From Terfezia claveryi (taxonomy: Eukaryota > Ascomycota > Pezizomycetes > Pezizales > Pezizaceae), in NCBI GenBank assembly GCA_015179025.1, contig WHUX01000742.1, positions 1-12,189 of the forward strand: 12,189 nt of DNA, given 5' to 3'. A program made the translations under genes and the position numbers. Below are positions 1 through 7,776 of the stretch, in pieces. The notes under the pieces are model-generated. The model saw only the letters and a program-made list of their open reading frames with translations. It ran no database searches and was not told the DNA's origin. The stretch's first letter is position 1. Each line of letters starts with the position of its first letter.

Positions 1-348
1 TAAATAGTATTTTACTATGGCTTCTATTAAGAGTCGAGTATCTTCAGGATAATACTGTTGGGCATGTCCCATTGAGCAAGTGTATTTCAAAATCTCCTCA
101 ATTGTTGGAAGATGTCTGTCCCAAAATTCTTTTGGTGCGATAGGCAAAGCTATACTAAAATATAGTTTGGTTCTTGCTCTACCTGGTTCTCCTATTTCTA
201 TATCCATAGGTAGATTTATTTCCCCTTCTGTATTAGAAACTATAAATCTGGTCTTTTTGAGAGTTTCTTCTACTAATTTCTTAATATCTTCTGGTAACAT
301 AGTTAACTATCTCAATCTTTTAGTTTTCTTACTAAGTTCAGATGCCAT
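1..348 (-). CDS. Unknown protein, N-terminal part, runs off the left edge
   Basis: I do not recognise this gene. Read on the minus strand from the ATG at 298-300, the frame is open for 100 codons to the window edge. It has a natural, charged composition (MLPEDIKKLVEETLKK near the start, then KEFWDRHLPTIEEILKY). The same frame continues upstream to another ATG at 346-348 (MASELSKKTKRLR), but a TAG at 307-309 separates the two. Either translation starts at 300, or the TAG is a C-to-T mutation of CAG in a longer protein. No signal peptide, membrane segment or known motif is visible. The plus-strand frame lying opposite 80-349 is hydrophobic and looks like its antisense shadow. A head-to-head plus-strand ORF begins at 350. 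Coding status is moderately likely; function is unknown. Confidence 0.5.
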
Positions 349-519
349 TATGTCTGATTTCATCATCTGTCCGCAACCAAATGCAGCTAGTTATACGATA
401 CCATCATCGAGTTACTTTTCTTCTTTAGCAACTTTCTGTATTGATGGTATGGTGGCTGATGATTCTTATAATCTCCATTTGACTGATGGTTCTATTGGCT
501 CAGTGGCTCACGCAGCTGG

Positions 520-521
520 TG
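520..521. other. Putative 2-bp target-site duplication (left copy, TG)
   Basis: TG directly precedes the element end CATCAGC; the matching TG is at 2905-2906, after GCTGATG. Bases further out (519 versus 2907) do not match, so the duplication is no longer than 2 bp unless mutated. Confidence 0.4.
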
Positions 522-622
522 CATCAGCAAAAATAATATTTTCGTCCTGTGTGTCAGACGCATGTAACGCACGGGACGATAACTCAAAATCAGGACGCGA
601 ACGCTTGTTGCGCCAGCGTCCA

Positions 623-898
623 GACGCACTGGGATGTTGCTCACACGCCTGGGACGCAACACCAATTCTTGGCAGTTGCGCTCGCGTCTAGGATGCACTG
701 TGACGTTGCTCACACACCTGGGACGCAACACCAATGTTGGGCAGTTGCTCTCATATCTGGGACGCACTGGGACGTTGCCACCGCGCTTGGACGCACTAGA
801 ACGTTGCCCCCTCGCTGGGACGCAACACCAATGCTGGGCAGTTGATCTCGCATCTGGGACGCACTGGGATGTTGCCCCCATGCCTGGGACGCAAGCAT
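623..898 (+). repeat. 69-bp subterminal tandem repeats, left arm
   Basis: Units start with GACGCACTGGGA-like sequence at 623, 692, 761, 790 and 858. Spacing is 69, 69, 29 and 68 bp, so there are about four units plus one truncated unit. Each full unit contains TGGGACGCAACACCAATG and GGCAGTTG(C/A)TCTCG. Confidence 0.8.
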
Positions 899-1109
899 AC
901 ATGCAACCTTTGTCCCGACGCACTTGGTGGGTAAACACAACTCGCTTACAGCTTGCATCTGCTACATTCTTACACTAGCCAGCTATGTAGCCGGGTTTGC
1001 AACCTTTGAATATGAATGCAGCAGAAATCTTCATTGTATTCGCCAATTATTATATACACAGAGAGGTATTTAGTAATAGATATGTACACGGAACATGTGT
1101 GCAGCAATA

Positions 1110-1265
1110 CTCGCTCTAACCCTTGGCCTAAGCTTCGTTCTAACTCTCGTTGTATCCATCGCTCTATCTCTCGCTCTACCAACCAGACTACTCTCGCTCT
1201 ACCAACCAGACTATTTTCGCTCTAATGCTCGCTCTAATTCTCGCTCTAAGCTCTCTCTAATACTC
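1110..1265 (+). repeat. Iterated TCGCTCTA-type motifs, left arm
   Basis: Short degenerate repeats of (T)CGCTCTAA/CGCTCTAC at roughly 11-13-bp spacing, including a direct duplication of CTCGCTCTACCAACCAGACT near 1171-1215. The same block is inverted at about 2280-2440 in the right arm. Confidence 0.75.
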
Positions 1266-1580
1266 GCTGTAATATGCTGGAATAACGAGCAAAGGGAAAA
1301 AGCGCAGGGAAGGGAAGGAAAACCATAGTTGCCAAGGCCGACTGCTAAGGCCGACAATTTAGACTTTCCGAAGACAATGAGATAGGGGATAATAAGAGAA
1401 GTGGCACGACAGTGATCAACGGCGCTCAGCCCCCTTTCGCACACGGGTGCCGTACTACTCAATGCCTGGCCTGGTAATAGTCATATTTGGAAATCGTAGT
1501 CGTGGTACTGCGAACGAGACAAGTACTGCGATATGTGCGGAGTTCACGCTTTGTGATATATCCCGTAGGAATTCATGCAT

Positions 1581-1962
1581 TCACGGGCATATATATATAA
1601 GTATCCGAAAGCACAAGTTTCTCGCATATATATATAAGTCTCCAAAAGCACGAGTTTCTCGTATATATATACATAAGCCTGCGAATGTATGGATTTCTCA
1701 CAAATATATATATAAGTCTGCGAATGCATGGATTTCTCGCATATATATATATATGTCTCCAAAAGCACGAGTTTCTCGCACATATATATATATATCTCCA
1801 AAAGCACGAGTGTCTCGCACATACATATATATGTCTCCAAAAGCTCGAGTTTCTCGCATATATATATATATAAGCCCGCGAATGCATGGATTTCTCGCAT
1901 ATATATATATAAGCAGCGAGCACATGGGTTTCTCGCATATATATACTTATATGAGCCTGCGC
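1581..1962. repeat. Core minisatellite of the foldback element (37-40-bp units)
   Basis: About nine full units plus edge partials. Each has an alternating TA run (CATATATATATA), a variable 16-bp middle, and TTTCTCG at the end. The TTTCTCG-type ends fall at 1624, 1661, 1700, 1739, 1778, 1818, 1857, 1897 and 1935, so spacing is 37-40 bp. Two middle types occur: CTCCAAAAGCACGAG (A) and CTGCGAATGCATGGA (B), in the order A A B B A A A B, then a divergent unit. Because 39 is divisible by three, several frames stay open, giving IYIYxS-type peptides in both directions; these are not credible proteins. Confidence 0.9.
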
Positions 1963-2279
1963 ATGCATGAATTCCTACAGGATATATCACAAAGCGTGAA
2001 CTCCGTACATATCACAGTACTTGTCTCGTTCGCAGTACCACGACTACGATTTCCCAATATGACTATTACCAGGCCAGGCATTGAGTAGTACGGCACCCAC
2101 GTGCGAAAGGGGGCTGAGCGCCGTTGATCACTGTCGTGCCACTTCTCTTATTATCCCCTATCTCATTGTCTTCGGAAAGTCTAAATTGTCGGCCTTAGCA
2201 GTCGGCCTTGGCAACTATGGTTTTCCTTCCCTTCCCCGCGCTTTTTCCCTTTGCTCGTTATTCCCAGCATATTACAGCG

Positions 2280-2440
2280 AGTATTAGAGAGAGCTTAGAG
2301 CGAGAATTAGAGCGAGCATTAGAGCGAGAGTAGTCTGGTTGGTAGAGCGAGAGTAGTCTGGTTGGTAGAGCGAGAGATAGAGCGATGGATACAACGAGAG
2401 TTAGAGCGAAGCTTAGGCCAAGGGTTAGAGTGAGTATTGC
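2280..2440 (-). repeat. Iterated TAGAGCGA motifs, right arm
   Basis: The inverted copy of the TCGCTCTA block of the left arm, with the same two-fold duplication (TAGTCTGGTTGGTAGAGCGA repeated). Confidence 0.75.
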
Positions 2441-2649
2441 TGCACACATGTTCCGTGTACATATCTATTGCTAAATACCTCTCTGTATATATAATAATTG
2501 GCGAATACAATGAATATTTCTGCTGCACGCATATTCAAAGGTTGCAAACCCGGCTACATAGCTGGCTGGTGTAAGAACATAGCAGATGCAAGCTGTAAGC
2601 GGGTTGTGTTTACCCACCAAGTGCGTCGGGACAAAGGTTGCATGTATGC

Positions 2650-2835
2650 TTGCGTCCCAGGCACGGGGCAACATCCCAGTGCGTCCCAGATGCGAGATCA
2701 ACTGCCCAGCATTGGTGTTGCGTCCCAGGTGAGGGGGCAACGTTCCAGTGCATCCAGATGCGAGAGCAACTGCCCAGCATTGGTGTTGCGTCACAGGCGA
2801 GGGGGCAACGTTCTAGTGAGTCCAGACGCACAGGA
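2650..2835 (-). repeat. 69-bp subterminal tandem repeats, right arm
   Basis: Inverted counterparts of the left-arm units, with CCCAGCATTGGTGTTGCGTC occurring twice (near 2703 and 2775). About three units are present against four and a part on the left. This unequal copy number accounts for most of the arm length difference. Confidence 0.75.
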
Positions 2836-3208
2836 CGCACAGGATGCAAACTCGCGTCCGGACGCTTGGTGGTATGTCCTGACGCACATTTTTTTTTGCT
2901 GATGTGAGGCTAGATATCAGGATCCTAATGTTTCTTATAGTCCTAGTTTTTCTTTGTCTACTGGTCTGGAATCTAGTTCTAGTTCTTCCGGCAAGAGTAT
3001 CACATTTTCTGATTGGTGTGTTGAGGTAGACATTAGAGGCGCAAAGGTATTGGTAGAGATGTCTGGGCCTAAGGAAGGTTTTAATAGAGGTAATTCTTTT
3101 CTGGAGGAAATGGCTGGAGTGGAGGCAGCGAGATTTGAGCCTTGGAATTGTGATACTTGGTTGTTTAGACCAATTATTCCTGGGACCTGGGGGCTGGTTT
3201 ATCAATAG

Positions 3209-3935
3209 TGTACTAGATTTACAGGTACAGATGTAATAGTGGTTGCCAGGAGTGCAAGATGAGTTGTTAATCTTATTAGGAAAAGTGTTATAAAATAGGG
3301 TGGGATTGTTTAATATGGGATACTACTACCCATTAAAGATCTGCTTATCTTGCTTCTAAGTCTTTTGTTAATGTACTGCAGTTGAGAGTCTGATGTCTTG
3401 TTTGTTGGATTTTTTTGTTAGCTAGCTAGTTGAATAACGATATCAATTTTATATCTGCACTTGTATGTCAAATTTTATACACTTGCGTGAGTATAATGAA
3501 GATATCCGATGGTTGATCAGGCCTTAGATTTAAGAGTAAAGATTAAGTAAGTGAGTTAAAAAAAATATAATGAATTGTACTAGATAGTATTGATAGGTAC
3601 CGTTTATACAATCTATATCCGTAGGCACGGACGTTTGTGTATTTCGGTTCTACTGAGGTAAGACCTTAGAAGGGTAGGGAGATTACTATGTGGAACATTC
3701 CCTGAGGGAACAGTAATTAACTGGTATAATCTATTTTATATAATTTATGCTATCTAAGCTATATGATCTCGATCTGATCAGAATATAGGCTTGCTTGCTC
3801 TATGTGCTTGCTTGTTGCTTCTTGTAGATTCCAGAAGGAATCTAGTAGCCTATTTATACTCCTCTGAGATCTGATGACTAAGGAATTAAATAAAATAAAG
3901 GGTGGTATACTAGAAGGTAGTGCAGTATACAAAAG
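3209..3935. other. AT-rich stretch without a recognisable gene
   Basis: No reading frame of useful length and no recognisable element. Small visible structures are a dyad TTCCCTGAGGGAA near 3700 and a 20-bp hairpin TAGATTCC-AGAA-GGAATCTA near 3825-3845, followed by a TATTTATA box-like string. The hairpin plus TATA arrangement could belong to a degraded LTR, but no boundary can be set. Confidence 0.4.
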
Positions 3936-4036
3936 GGGTTATGTGGCCATAGTAATGAGTCATACGCCTTAAACAATGGTCATGTGGCAATAGTAATGAG
4001 TCATATGCCTTAAACAGAGGTCACGCAGCCATAATG
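3936..4036. repeat. 41-bp tandem repeat, about 2.4 copies
   Basis: ATGTGGC(C/A)ATAGTAATGAG starts at 3941 and again at 3982, and a decayed third copy (ACGCAGCCATAATGAG) starts at 4023. The period is exactly 41 bp. Copies differ mostly by transitions. The motif ATAGTAATGAGT recurs near 7280 in the LTR-like segment, so this may be a piece of a related LTR. Confidence 0.65.
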
Positions 4037-4039
4037 AGG

Positions 4040-4285
4040 GTGTCTTCATATAGAAAGTGCCATCGAACTTTTCATGGCAGATTCCGTATGCTGTGGACTC
4101 TTATAAAGCAATAGGAGGTGGTTAAAGGCTAGTCCTTCAACTGAGAGGCTTAGTTACATAACATAGTAGTAACATAGGAAATACAAAAGTATATAATCAA
4201 TTATATAAGCAATGAAACAACGTTTTCTATTACATTATAGAGATAGATCTATTCTGGGCTCTCCACAAGAAAATTAAATTCACAA
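4040..4285 (+). mobile_element. Possible degraded LTR remnant
   Basis: The string ATTCTGGGCTCT at about 4247-4258 is shared with the end of the LTR-like segment at 7556-7567. It is followed within 25 bp by TTCACA, an LTR-type ACA end, and upstream there is a TATAAA-like string (about 4102). There is no paired copy, target duplication or primer site that I can verify. It could equally be chance similarity in AT-rich DNA. Confidence 0.25.
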
Positions 4286-4539
4286 GAGGCCCAAGCCTAC
4301 TATGAGACCACCCATCTTCTACTAGTAGGTGGCCCAGGCCTAGCAGGAGAATTTGGAATAGCCAGACTACCCGCAAGTATAAGAAAAATGATTCTTTACA
4401 GGATTTTAATAATTTAGATAAAATAGATATTAAGTAAGCTTATTACTTTGAACTAAATACCTGACTATCATGCTTAGCTTGTTAATAACTTACGTAGTTT
4501 TTAAGACATGTGTGACACATAGTAAGGTTACCATATATA

Positions 4540-5235
4540 GGCTTGCCACTTAATGCATACTTGCCACTTGAGCTATGCTTGCTATCTTTAGAGAGGCTAG
4601 TACGTGCCAGACTAGCTTGCTACATAATATATACTTGCTATATAATGAAGGCTCAGCTTGCTATACAAAAGTACTGCTTACTACTCAGTATATACTTACT
4701 ATATAATATATACTTACTATAAAATGTATGCTTACTATATAATGAAAGCTCAGCTTGATACACAAAAGTATATTTACTACACAATGCATGTTTGCCATAT
4801 AACATACACTTGCTATATAATATATAGTTACCATATAATAAAGGCTCAGCTTACTATATAAACATACTTGCTATGTAATGCATACTTGTCATATAATAAA
4901 GGCTCAGCTCACTATACAAATGTATACTTGCTACTCAAAATATACTCACTATATAAATGTATACTTACTACTCAATATATTCTTGCTATATAATATATAC
5001 TTACTACTAAATATATACTTGCTATATAATAAAGGCTTAGCTTACTATATAAATATATGTTTGCTACTCTATATATACTTGCCATACAAATATATACTTG
5101 CTACTTAATGCATGCTTGCTATATAATATATGCATGCCATATAATACATGCTTGCCATATGATAAAAGCTCAGCTCACTACACAAATGTATGCTTACTAC
5201 TTAATACATGCTTGCTATATAATATAGGCTTGCCA
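4540..5235. repeat. AT-rich minisatellite, about 19-bp period with marker monomers
   Basis: Roughly 700 bp of degenerate monomers of the type ATACTTGCTATATAATAT. A variant monomer with AAGGCTCAGCTTACTATA recurs at 4651, 4748, 4844, 4902, 5035 and 5168. The spacings of 97, 96, 58, 133 and 133 bp are close to 5, 5, 3, 7 and 7 times 19, so marker monomers sit in register with the basic unit. Open frames here (about 4658-5108) encode only Tyr/Leu-rich low-complexity peptide and are not genes. Confidence 0.8.
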
Positions 5236-5267
5236 CATCAGGAATGATTTGAGTTTACCTTATTAGT

Positions 5268-5830
5268 ATCTAATGCCTTAAGTGCCTTAGAGCCATTGTA
5301 CTACTTAAGGACAATACCATCTAGATTGTTATCATCTAGAGATACCTCCTTCAGCTCATAGGTGTCCAGAAGACCTTCTAGCATCCAGATGATACTTCTT
5401 CTGCTTGTAGTATCTAGATGACTTCACTTTAGCTTCTGGTATCTAGACAATCTTACTTTAGCTTCTAGCGTCCTAATGATCTCCCTTTTAGCTTCTAGCA
5501 TCTCTATAACCTTCCTTTTTCTTATGCCATCAGAATGACCTTCTTTCGGTACAGAAATGTCTAAATCCGACTCCTATCTAGAGTGATGCTCAATGGCCTC
5601 CCCTCTATTAGGCTGCCACCAAAGTGTCTCTTGTGCATTCTTTACTTTACTCTTAATTATTACTTTGGTCAAATGCATATTCTAAATTCTTTGTTTATTC
5701 TTTTCATTGTTCTCCAAACCCTACTTACACTCTTGCATAAAATAAATAATGAACCCTTGCCATCCTCTCATTATGATCTACTTATACCTTCTTACAATCT
5801 AGAATAAAACAAACAAAAAAATATGCCATC
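5268..5830 (-). pseudogene. RIP-like decayed coding sequence, possible pogo-like transposase C-terminus
   Basis: Minus strand, one frame: lysine/glutamate-rich, protein-like sequence (GWQGFIIYFMQECK, ENNEKNKQRI, NMHLTKVIIKSKVKNAQE, then VIEMLEAKREIIRTLEAKV). It is interrupted by TAG at 5799-5801, 5778-5780, 5721-5723, 5682-5684 and 5574-5576, and by TGA at 5424-5426. Each TAG can be read as CAG (Gln) changed by C-to-T at CpA, the signature of RIP. The last part is predicted to be helical or coiled-coil from its heptad-like Leu/Glu pattern. The pattern NKQR...HLTK...E resembles the basic C-terminal tail of fungal pogo/Fot-type DDE transposases, but the match is loose and no catalytic residues are in view. 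Coding ancestry is likely; identity is uncertain. Confidence 0.45.
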
Positions 5831-5959
5831 CCTTTGACTGTACTGACCTAAATACCTCCCATCCTAATAACTAAAAAAAAAATAACTCCCGCAACATCCT
5901 CCTTCTCCTCCCTACCATCTATTATATACAATAAAAATACTTCCTAAAAATTCTCAGCT

Positions 5960-6450
5960 CTTAATCACTTCTAAATTACCCTTGATGCTCATCTTCTGCC
6001 TCCTCCTTATCCTTTACCTCCTCTTTATTATTCTAATCCTCTTCTTCATTCTCTCCCACCTCCTCGATATCCTCCCTCACTTTTTTATCATCCTCCTCTA
6101 TCTCCTTATTGTCCTCCATCTCCTCATTGTCCTCCTCCTCCTTGTCGGTCTTCTTTACCTCTTTATTGCCCACCTACTTTGTCTGCACTAGTATCTTATC
6201 TTCTATATACAAATTCTCTTCCTCATTGTCCCTTCCCTTTAACTCACTATACATATCATTATAGTCATCAATTCTTATCTCTGGTTCCCCCTTATTACTC
6301 AGGTTGTGCTCTATTATATTGTCTCCCTTACTAACTAGTACTACGATTAAGTTATACTCCTCTATCTTCTCAAGATCTGCATGTAGTTGTACTCCATACT
6401 ACCTCAACTCCTCCTTATCAACCTTATAGGCATTCTCCTACTCCTAATGT
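5960..6450 (-). pseudogene. Decayed coding sequence with acidic Lys/Glu/Asp-rich tail
   Basis: On the minus strand one frame reads as a plausible protein (YGVQLHADLEKIEEYN, then EIRIDDYNDMYSELKGRDNE). It passes into a strongly acidic low-complexity tract (KTDKEEEDNEEMEDNKEIEE). It is broken by TAG at 6174-6176, by another TAG a little upstream of the HADLEK part, and by further TAG/TAA stops towards 5970. On the plus strand the same DNA is pyrimidine-rich and yields a Leu-rich frame at 5982-6191, which is an antisense artefact. It could be the acidic linker of the copia-like polyprotein decayed at 6640-7000, since it lies downstream on the same strand, or a separate element. Function is not assignable. 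Confidence 0.4.
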
Positions 6451-6639
6451 ATGCATCAGCCTGCCTTCTAGCCCTACTTCACAACTTCACTTTAGATAAT
6501 ATTTAGTAAGTTGTCCTAAAGACTTTTGAGAAAAAGCTTCCATTATTACAGTAGCCTAGTATAAGTCCCTGCTCAAACTGTTAGTATAACCCTATAGCCT
6601 ACAAAAATCCTTTCCTTACTTTTTGTACTGTTAATGTTG

Positions 6640-7000
6640 AAGTCTACTACTATATATTCACCACTTTCAAAGTACTAAAGATTGTGATATAGCCAGTGAA
6701 TATTAGGTACAAGAACTATCCACTAATGTGGCCTATGAAAGTTTTATCCTACAACTCCAACTTTTTCTTACTGCTATTATAGAACTTATGGTATATGAAC
6801 TCTACTACCTCTGGTACCCAAAATCAAAACCCCTATTGCTGATAACTATTAGAGTCTATATATATATTTAAGGATTTTTACTATCTGTATAAATACCTGT
6901 CTTTGGGCTTCTGCACATATGAACCTAGCCTTCTATAATAGCCATCTAACCTAGTACTAGATATATTGTATAGAGTAGTTTTGGTCAAACTAGTATAGTT
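6640..7000 (-). pseudogene. Ty1/copia-like integrase remnant, multiply broken
   Basis: Minus strand, in shifting frames. A piece reading KARFICAEAQ near 6910-6935 resembles the KARxxxxxAxLP segment of copia integrases. It is followed by YHKFYNSSKKKLEL-stop-DKTFIGHISG (about 6730-6790), which resembles the KLxPRxxxGxFxGY region. Then SGEYIVVDFNI (about 6640-6670) sits where copia has xVxxTRDVxFNE. The order and spacing fit the C-terminal half of a fungal copia integrase. Stops are mainly TAG, and at least one frame change is required. The catalytic DDE part is not recognisable. The LTR-like segment at 7171-7603 is oriented the other way, so the two are probably not one element. Confidence 0.4.
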
Positions 7001-7170
7001 TAGCTACCATCCTTTTTATTTTATATATAAAGTGGGTATGTGCATATGATGAGATGCTTTATAGCTACAGAGAGTTCATCCATATCCTACTTAGGTTACT
7101 CAAGAGGTATTATTTGATTTCTACATATATATGTATCTGTAAGGAAGTCATATTCCATTTCCCAATGAAA

Positions 7171-7603
7171 TGTAACTCCCATTACATACCAACTTTTAAC
7201 CTAGTGGAATAAGATATTATCAGGCCGCCAACGTCGGCCGGCAGATGATAATAAAGGTACAGTAACTCATGTATTTCATTATAGTAATGAGTGTGACTCA
7301 TTAGAAGGGTCACCCGATACTTGTAGTTCTATTTTCTAGTAGTTTCTGGAAGTTTCTATCATGTTGATTTCAAATCATGTAATGGGTCAGATGATGGCGC
7401 ACTGCCTCAGCACTGCCCTAACACTACCCTAGCACTGCCCCACTTCGGGCAGTATATAGTCCCCTGAATTCCCCTTTGTTGGAGGAGCGTTCAAGCCAGA
7501 GATAGAGACAGAAACAGTTTAGTAGTTATCTACCAATAATAAAGTATTCAGCTATTAATTCTGGGCTCTTTATGGGCCCGTCTCCCTCTATATTTCAATA
7601 ACA
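7171..7603 (+). mobile_element. Copia-type LTR, plus strand (5' limit uncertain)
   Basis: The segment is richer in G+C than its surroundings. It shows LTR signals in order: TATATA at 7453-7458, AATAAA at 7538-7543, and an end in TTCAATAACA (7594-7603). It is directly followed by AGTTATAAGCC, which resembles the internal start and primer-binding region of fungal copia elements. The proposed start TGTAACTCCC (7171) gives TG...CA ends and 433 bp, but other TG starts are possible (7248, 7378). No second LTR is seen in the window, so it is either a solo LTR or a 5' LTR whose internal part is decayed. Target duplication cannot be confirmed. Confidence 0.45.
7400..7453 (+). repeat. GCACTGCC short repeats ending in a stem-loop before the TATA box
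   Basis: Four degenerate GCACTGCC(C/T)-type copies (the third decayed to CACTACC) lie at about 12-bp spacing from 7399. The last copy pairs with the next segment: ACTGCCC (7434-7440), loop CACTTC, GGGCAGT (7447-7453), directly abutting TATATA. It is possibly a regulatory array in the LTR U3. Confidence 0.5.
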
Positions 7604-7683
7604 AGTTATAAGCCAGTCGGGCCTACCTTTTACAACTAGAGCGATAATAGAATATATGCCAGCAAGATATACTTAAACAGAAG

Positions 7684-7749
7684 CTATAGGTTCCATGCAC
7701 CTATAGTTTGGTGTACTAAACTCTAGTACTGCCGCCCGGCAGTAGAGAG
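7684..7749. other. Two adjacent hairpins
   Basis: The first is CTATAGG / CCTATAG (about 7684-7706). The second is a strong dyad with TACTGCCG-CC-CGGCAGTA at its centre, extended by CTCT / AGAG (7721-7748). They lie just inside the putative copia internal region and before CGCCCGGGCCGCC. The function is unknown. Confidence 0.5.
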
Positions 7750-7776
7750 TTAGTTATGAAGCACGCCCGGGCCGCC

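Larger units (their letters stand above)
522..1580 (+). repeat. Left arm of the foldback element
   Basis: This is the inverted counterpart of 1963-2904. Order from the outside in: terminal CATCAGCAAAAA; a diverged stretch; 69-bp tandem units; unique DNA (about 900-1105); iterated TCGCTCTA-type motifs; a segment with AAGGCCGAC twice (1334-1342 and 1347-1355); and an inner end with GAATTCATGCAT (1569-1580). It is about 117 bp longer than the right arm, largely because it has more 69-bp units. Differences from the other arm are mostly transitions. No promoter or convincing gene is visible. Reading frames of about 70-80 codons exist in both arms but are explained by the inverted duplication. Confidence 0.85.
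522..2904. mobile_element. Non-autonomous foldback (giant palindrome) transposable element
   Basis: The left 1.06 kb and right 0.94 kb are inverted copies of each other around a 0.38 kb minisatellite core. The outermost 12 bp are identical on both ends (CATCAGCAAAAA at 522, inverted to end at 2904). The next roughly 100 bp are diverged, and then identity is near-continuous up to 1580/1963. The flanks show TG on both sides (520-521 and 2905-2906), consistent with a 2-bp target duplication, although 2 bp alone is weak evidence. Better evidence is that the host frame closes perfectly when the element is removed. No transposase is encoded, so mobilisation would need an enzyme from elsewhere. The architecture (long TIRs built of tandem repeats, repetitive middle) matches foldback elements. 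I cannot assign a superfamily. Confidence 0.85.
1963..2904 (-). repeat. Right arm of the foldback element
   Basis: Inverted copy of 522-1580. Between about 900 and 1580 of the left arm the two align almost base for base, with about a dozen substitutions in the 420 bp I compared, mostly C/T or G/A, plus one 1-bp indel. It ends in TTTTTGCTGATG, the complement of the left terminus, followed by TG and the rest of the split ORF. Confidence 0.85.
350..3208 (+). pseudogene. Unknown serine-rich ORF split by the foldback element
   Basis: I do not recognise this gene. The 5' piece runs from ATG 350 to 521 (MSDFIICPQPNAAS...). The 3' piece runs from 2907 to the TAG at 3206-3208. Between them lie the 2383-bp foldback element and a second copy of TG. 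If 522-2906 (2385 bp, divisible by three) is removed, the two halves join in one frame with no stop and give about 157 residues. Visible features are Ser-rich stretches (SSSYFSS and ESSSSSSGKS), then a more globular acidic and aromatic C-terminus (TFSDWCVEVDIRGAKV, ending in GTWGLVYQ). No family is evident. As it stands, the reading frame runs into the element and stops at 689-691. The start codons of this ORF and of the minus-strand ORF are almost adjacent, so one of the two may be spurious. Confidence 0.45.

Noticed and set aside
549..978. Several ORFs over the 69-bp repeats on both strands
   Set aside because: They are composed of repeated TPGTQHQ/GRNTN-type peptides from the tandem units, with overlapping alternatives in all frames.
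1447..2088. 213-codon plus-strand ORF across the palindrome centre
   Set aside because: It arises because the core repeat period is often 39 bp (13 codons). It gives only IYIY-type low-complexity repeats and has similar open frames on the other strand.
1211..2287. Matching frames in both arms (MSSTAP...CERGLSAVDH, 1211-1462 minus and 2081-2287 plus)
   Set aside because: They are the same DNA in inverted orientation. Amino acid changes (V/T, C/R) give no sign of selection, and no domain or start context supports a protein.
4658..5108. Two Tyr/Leu-rich ORFs
   Set aside because: They lie wholly inside the AT-rich 19-bp minisatellite and reflect its composition.
5982..6191. Leu/Ile-rich 69-codon ORF resembling a membrane protein
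   Set aside because: It is the antisense of a Glu/Asp/Lys-rich decayed coding tract on the minus strand.
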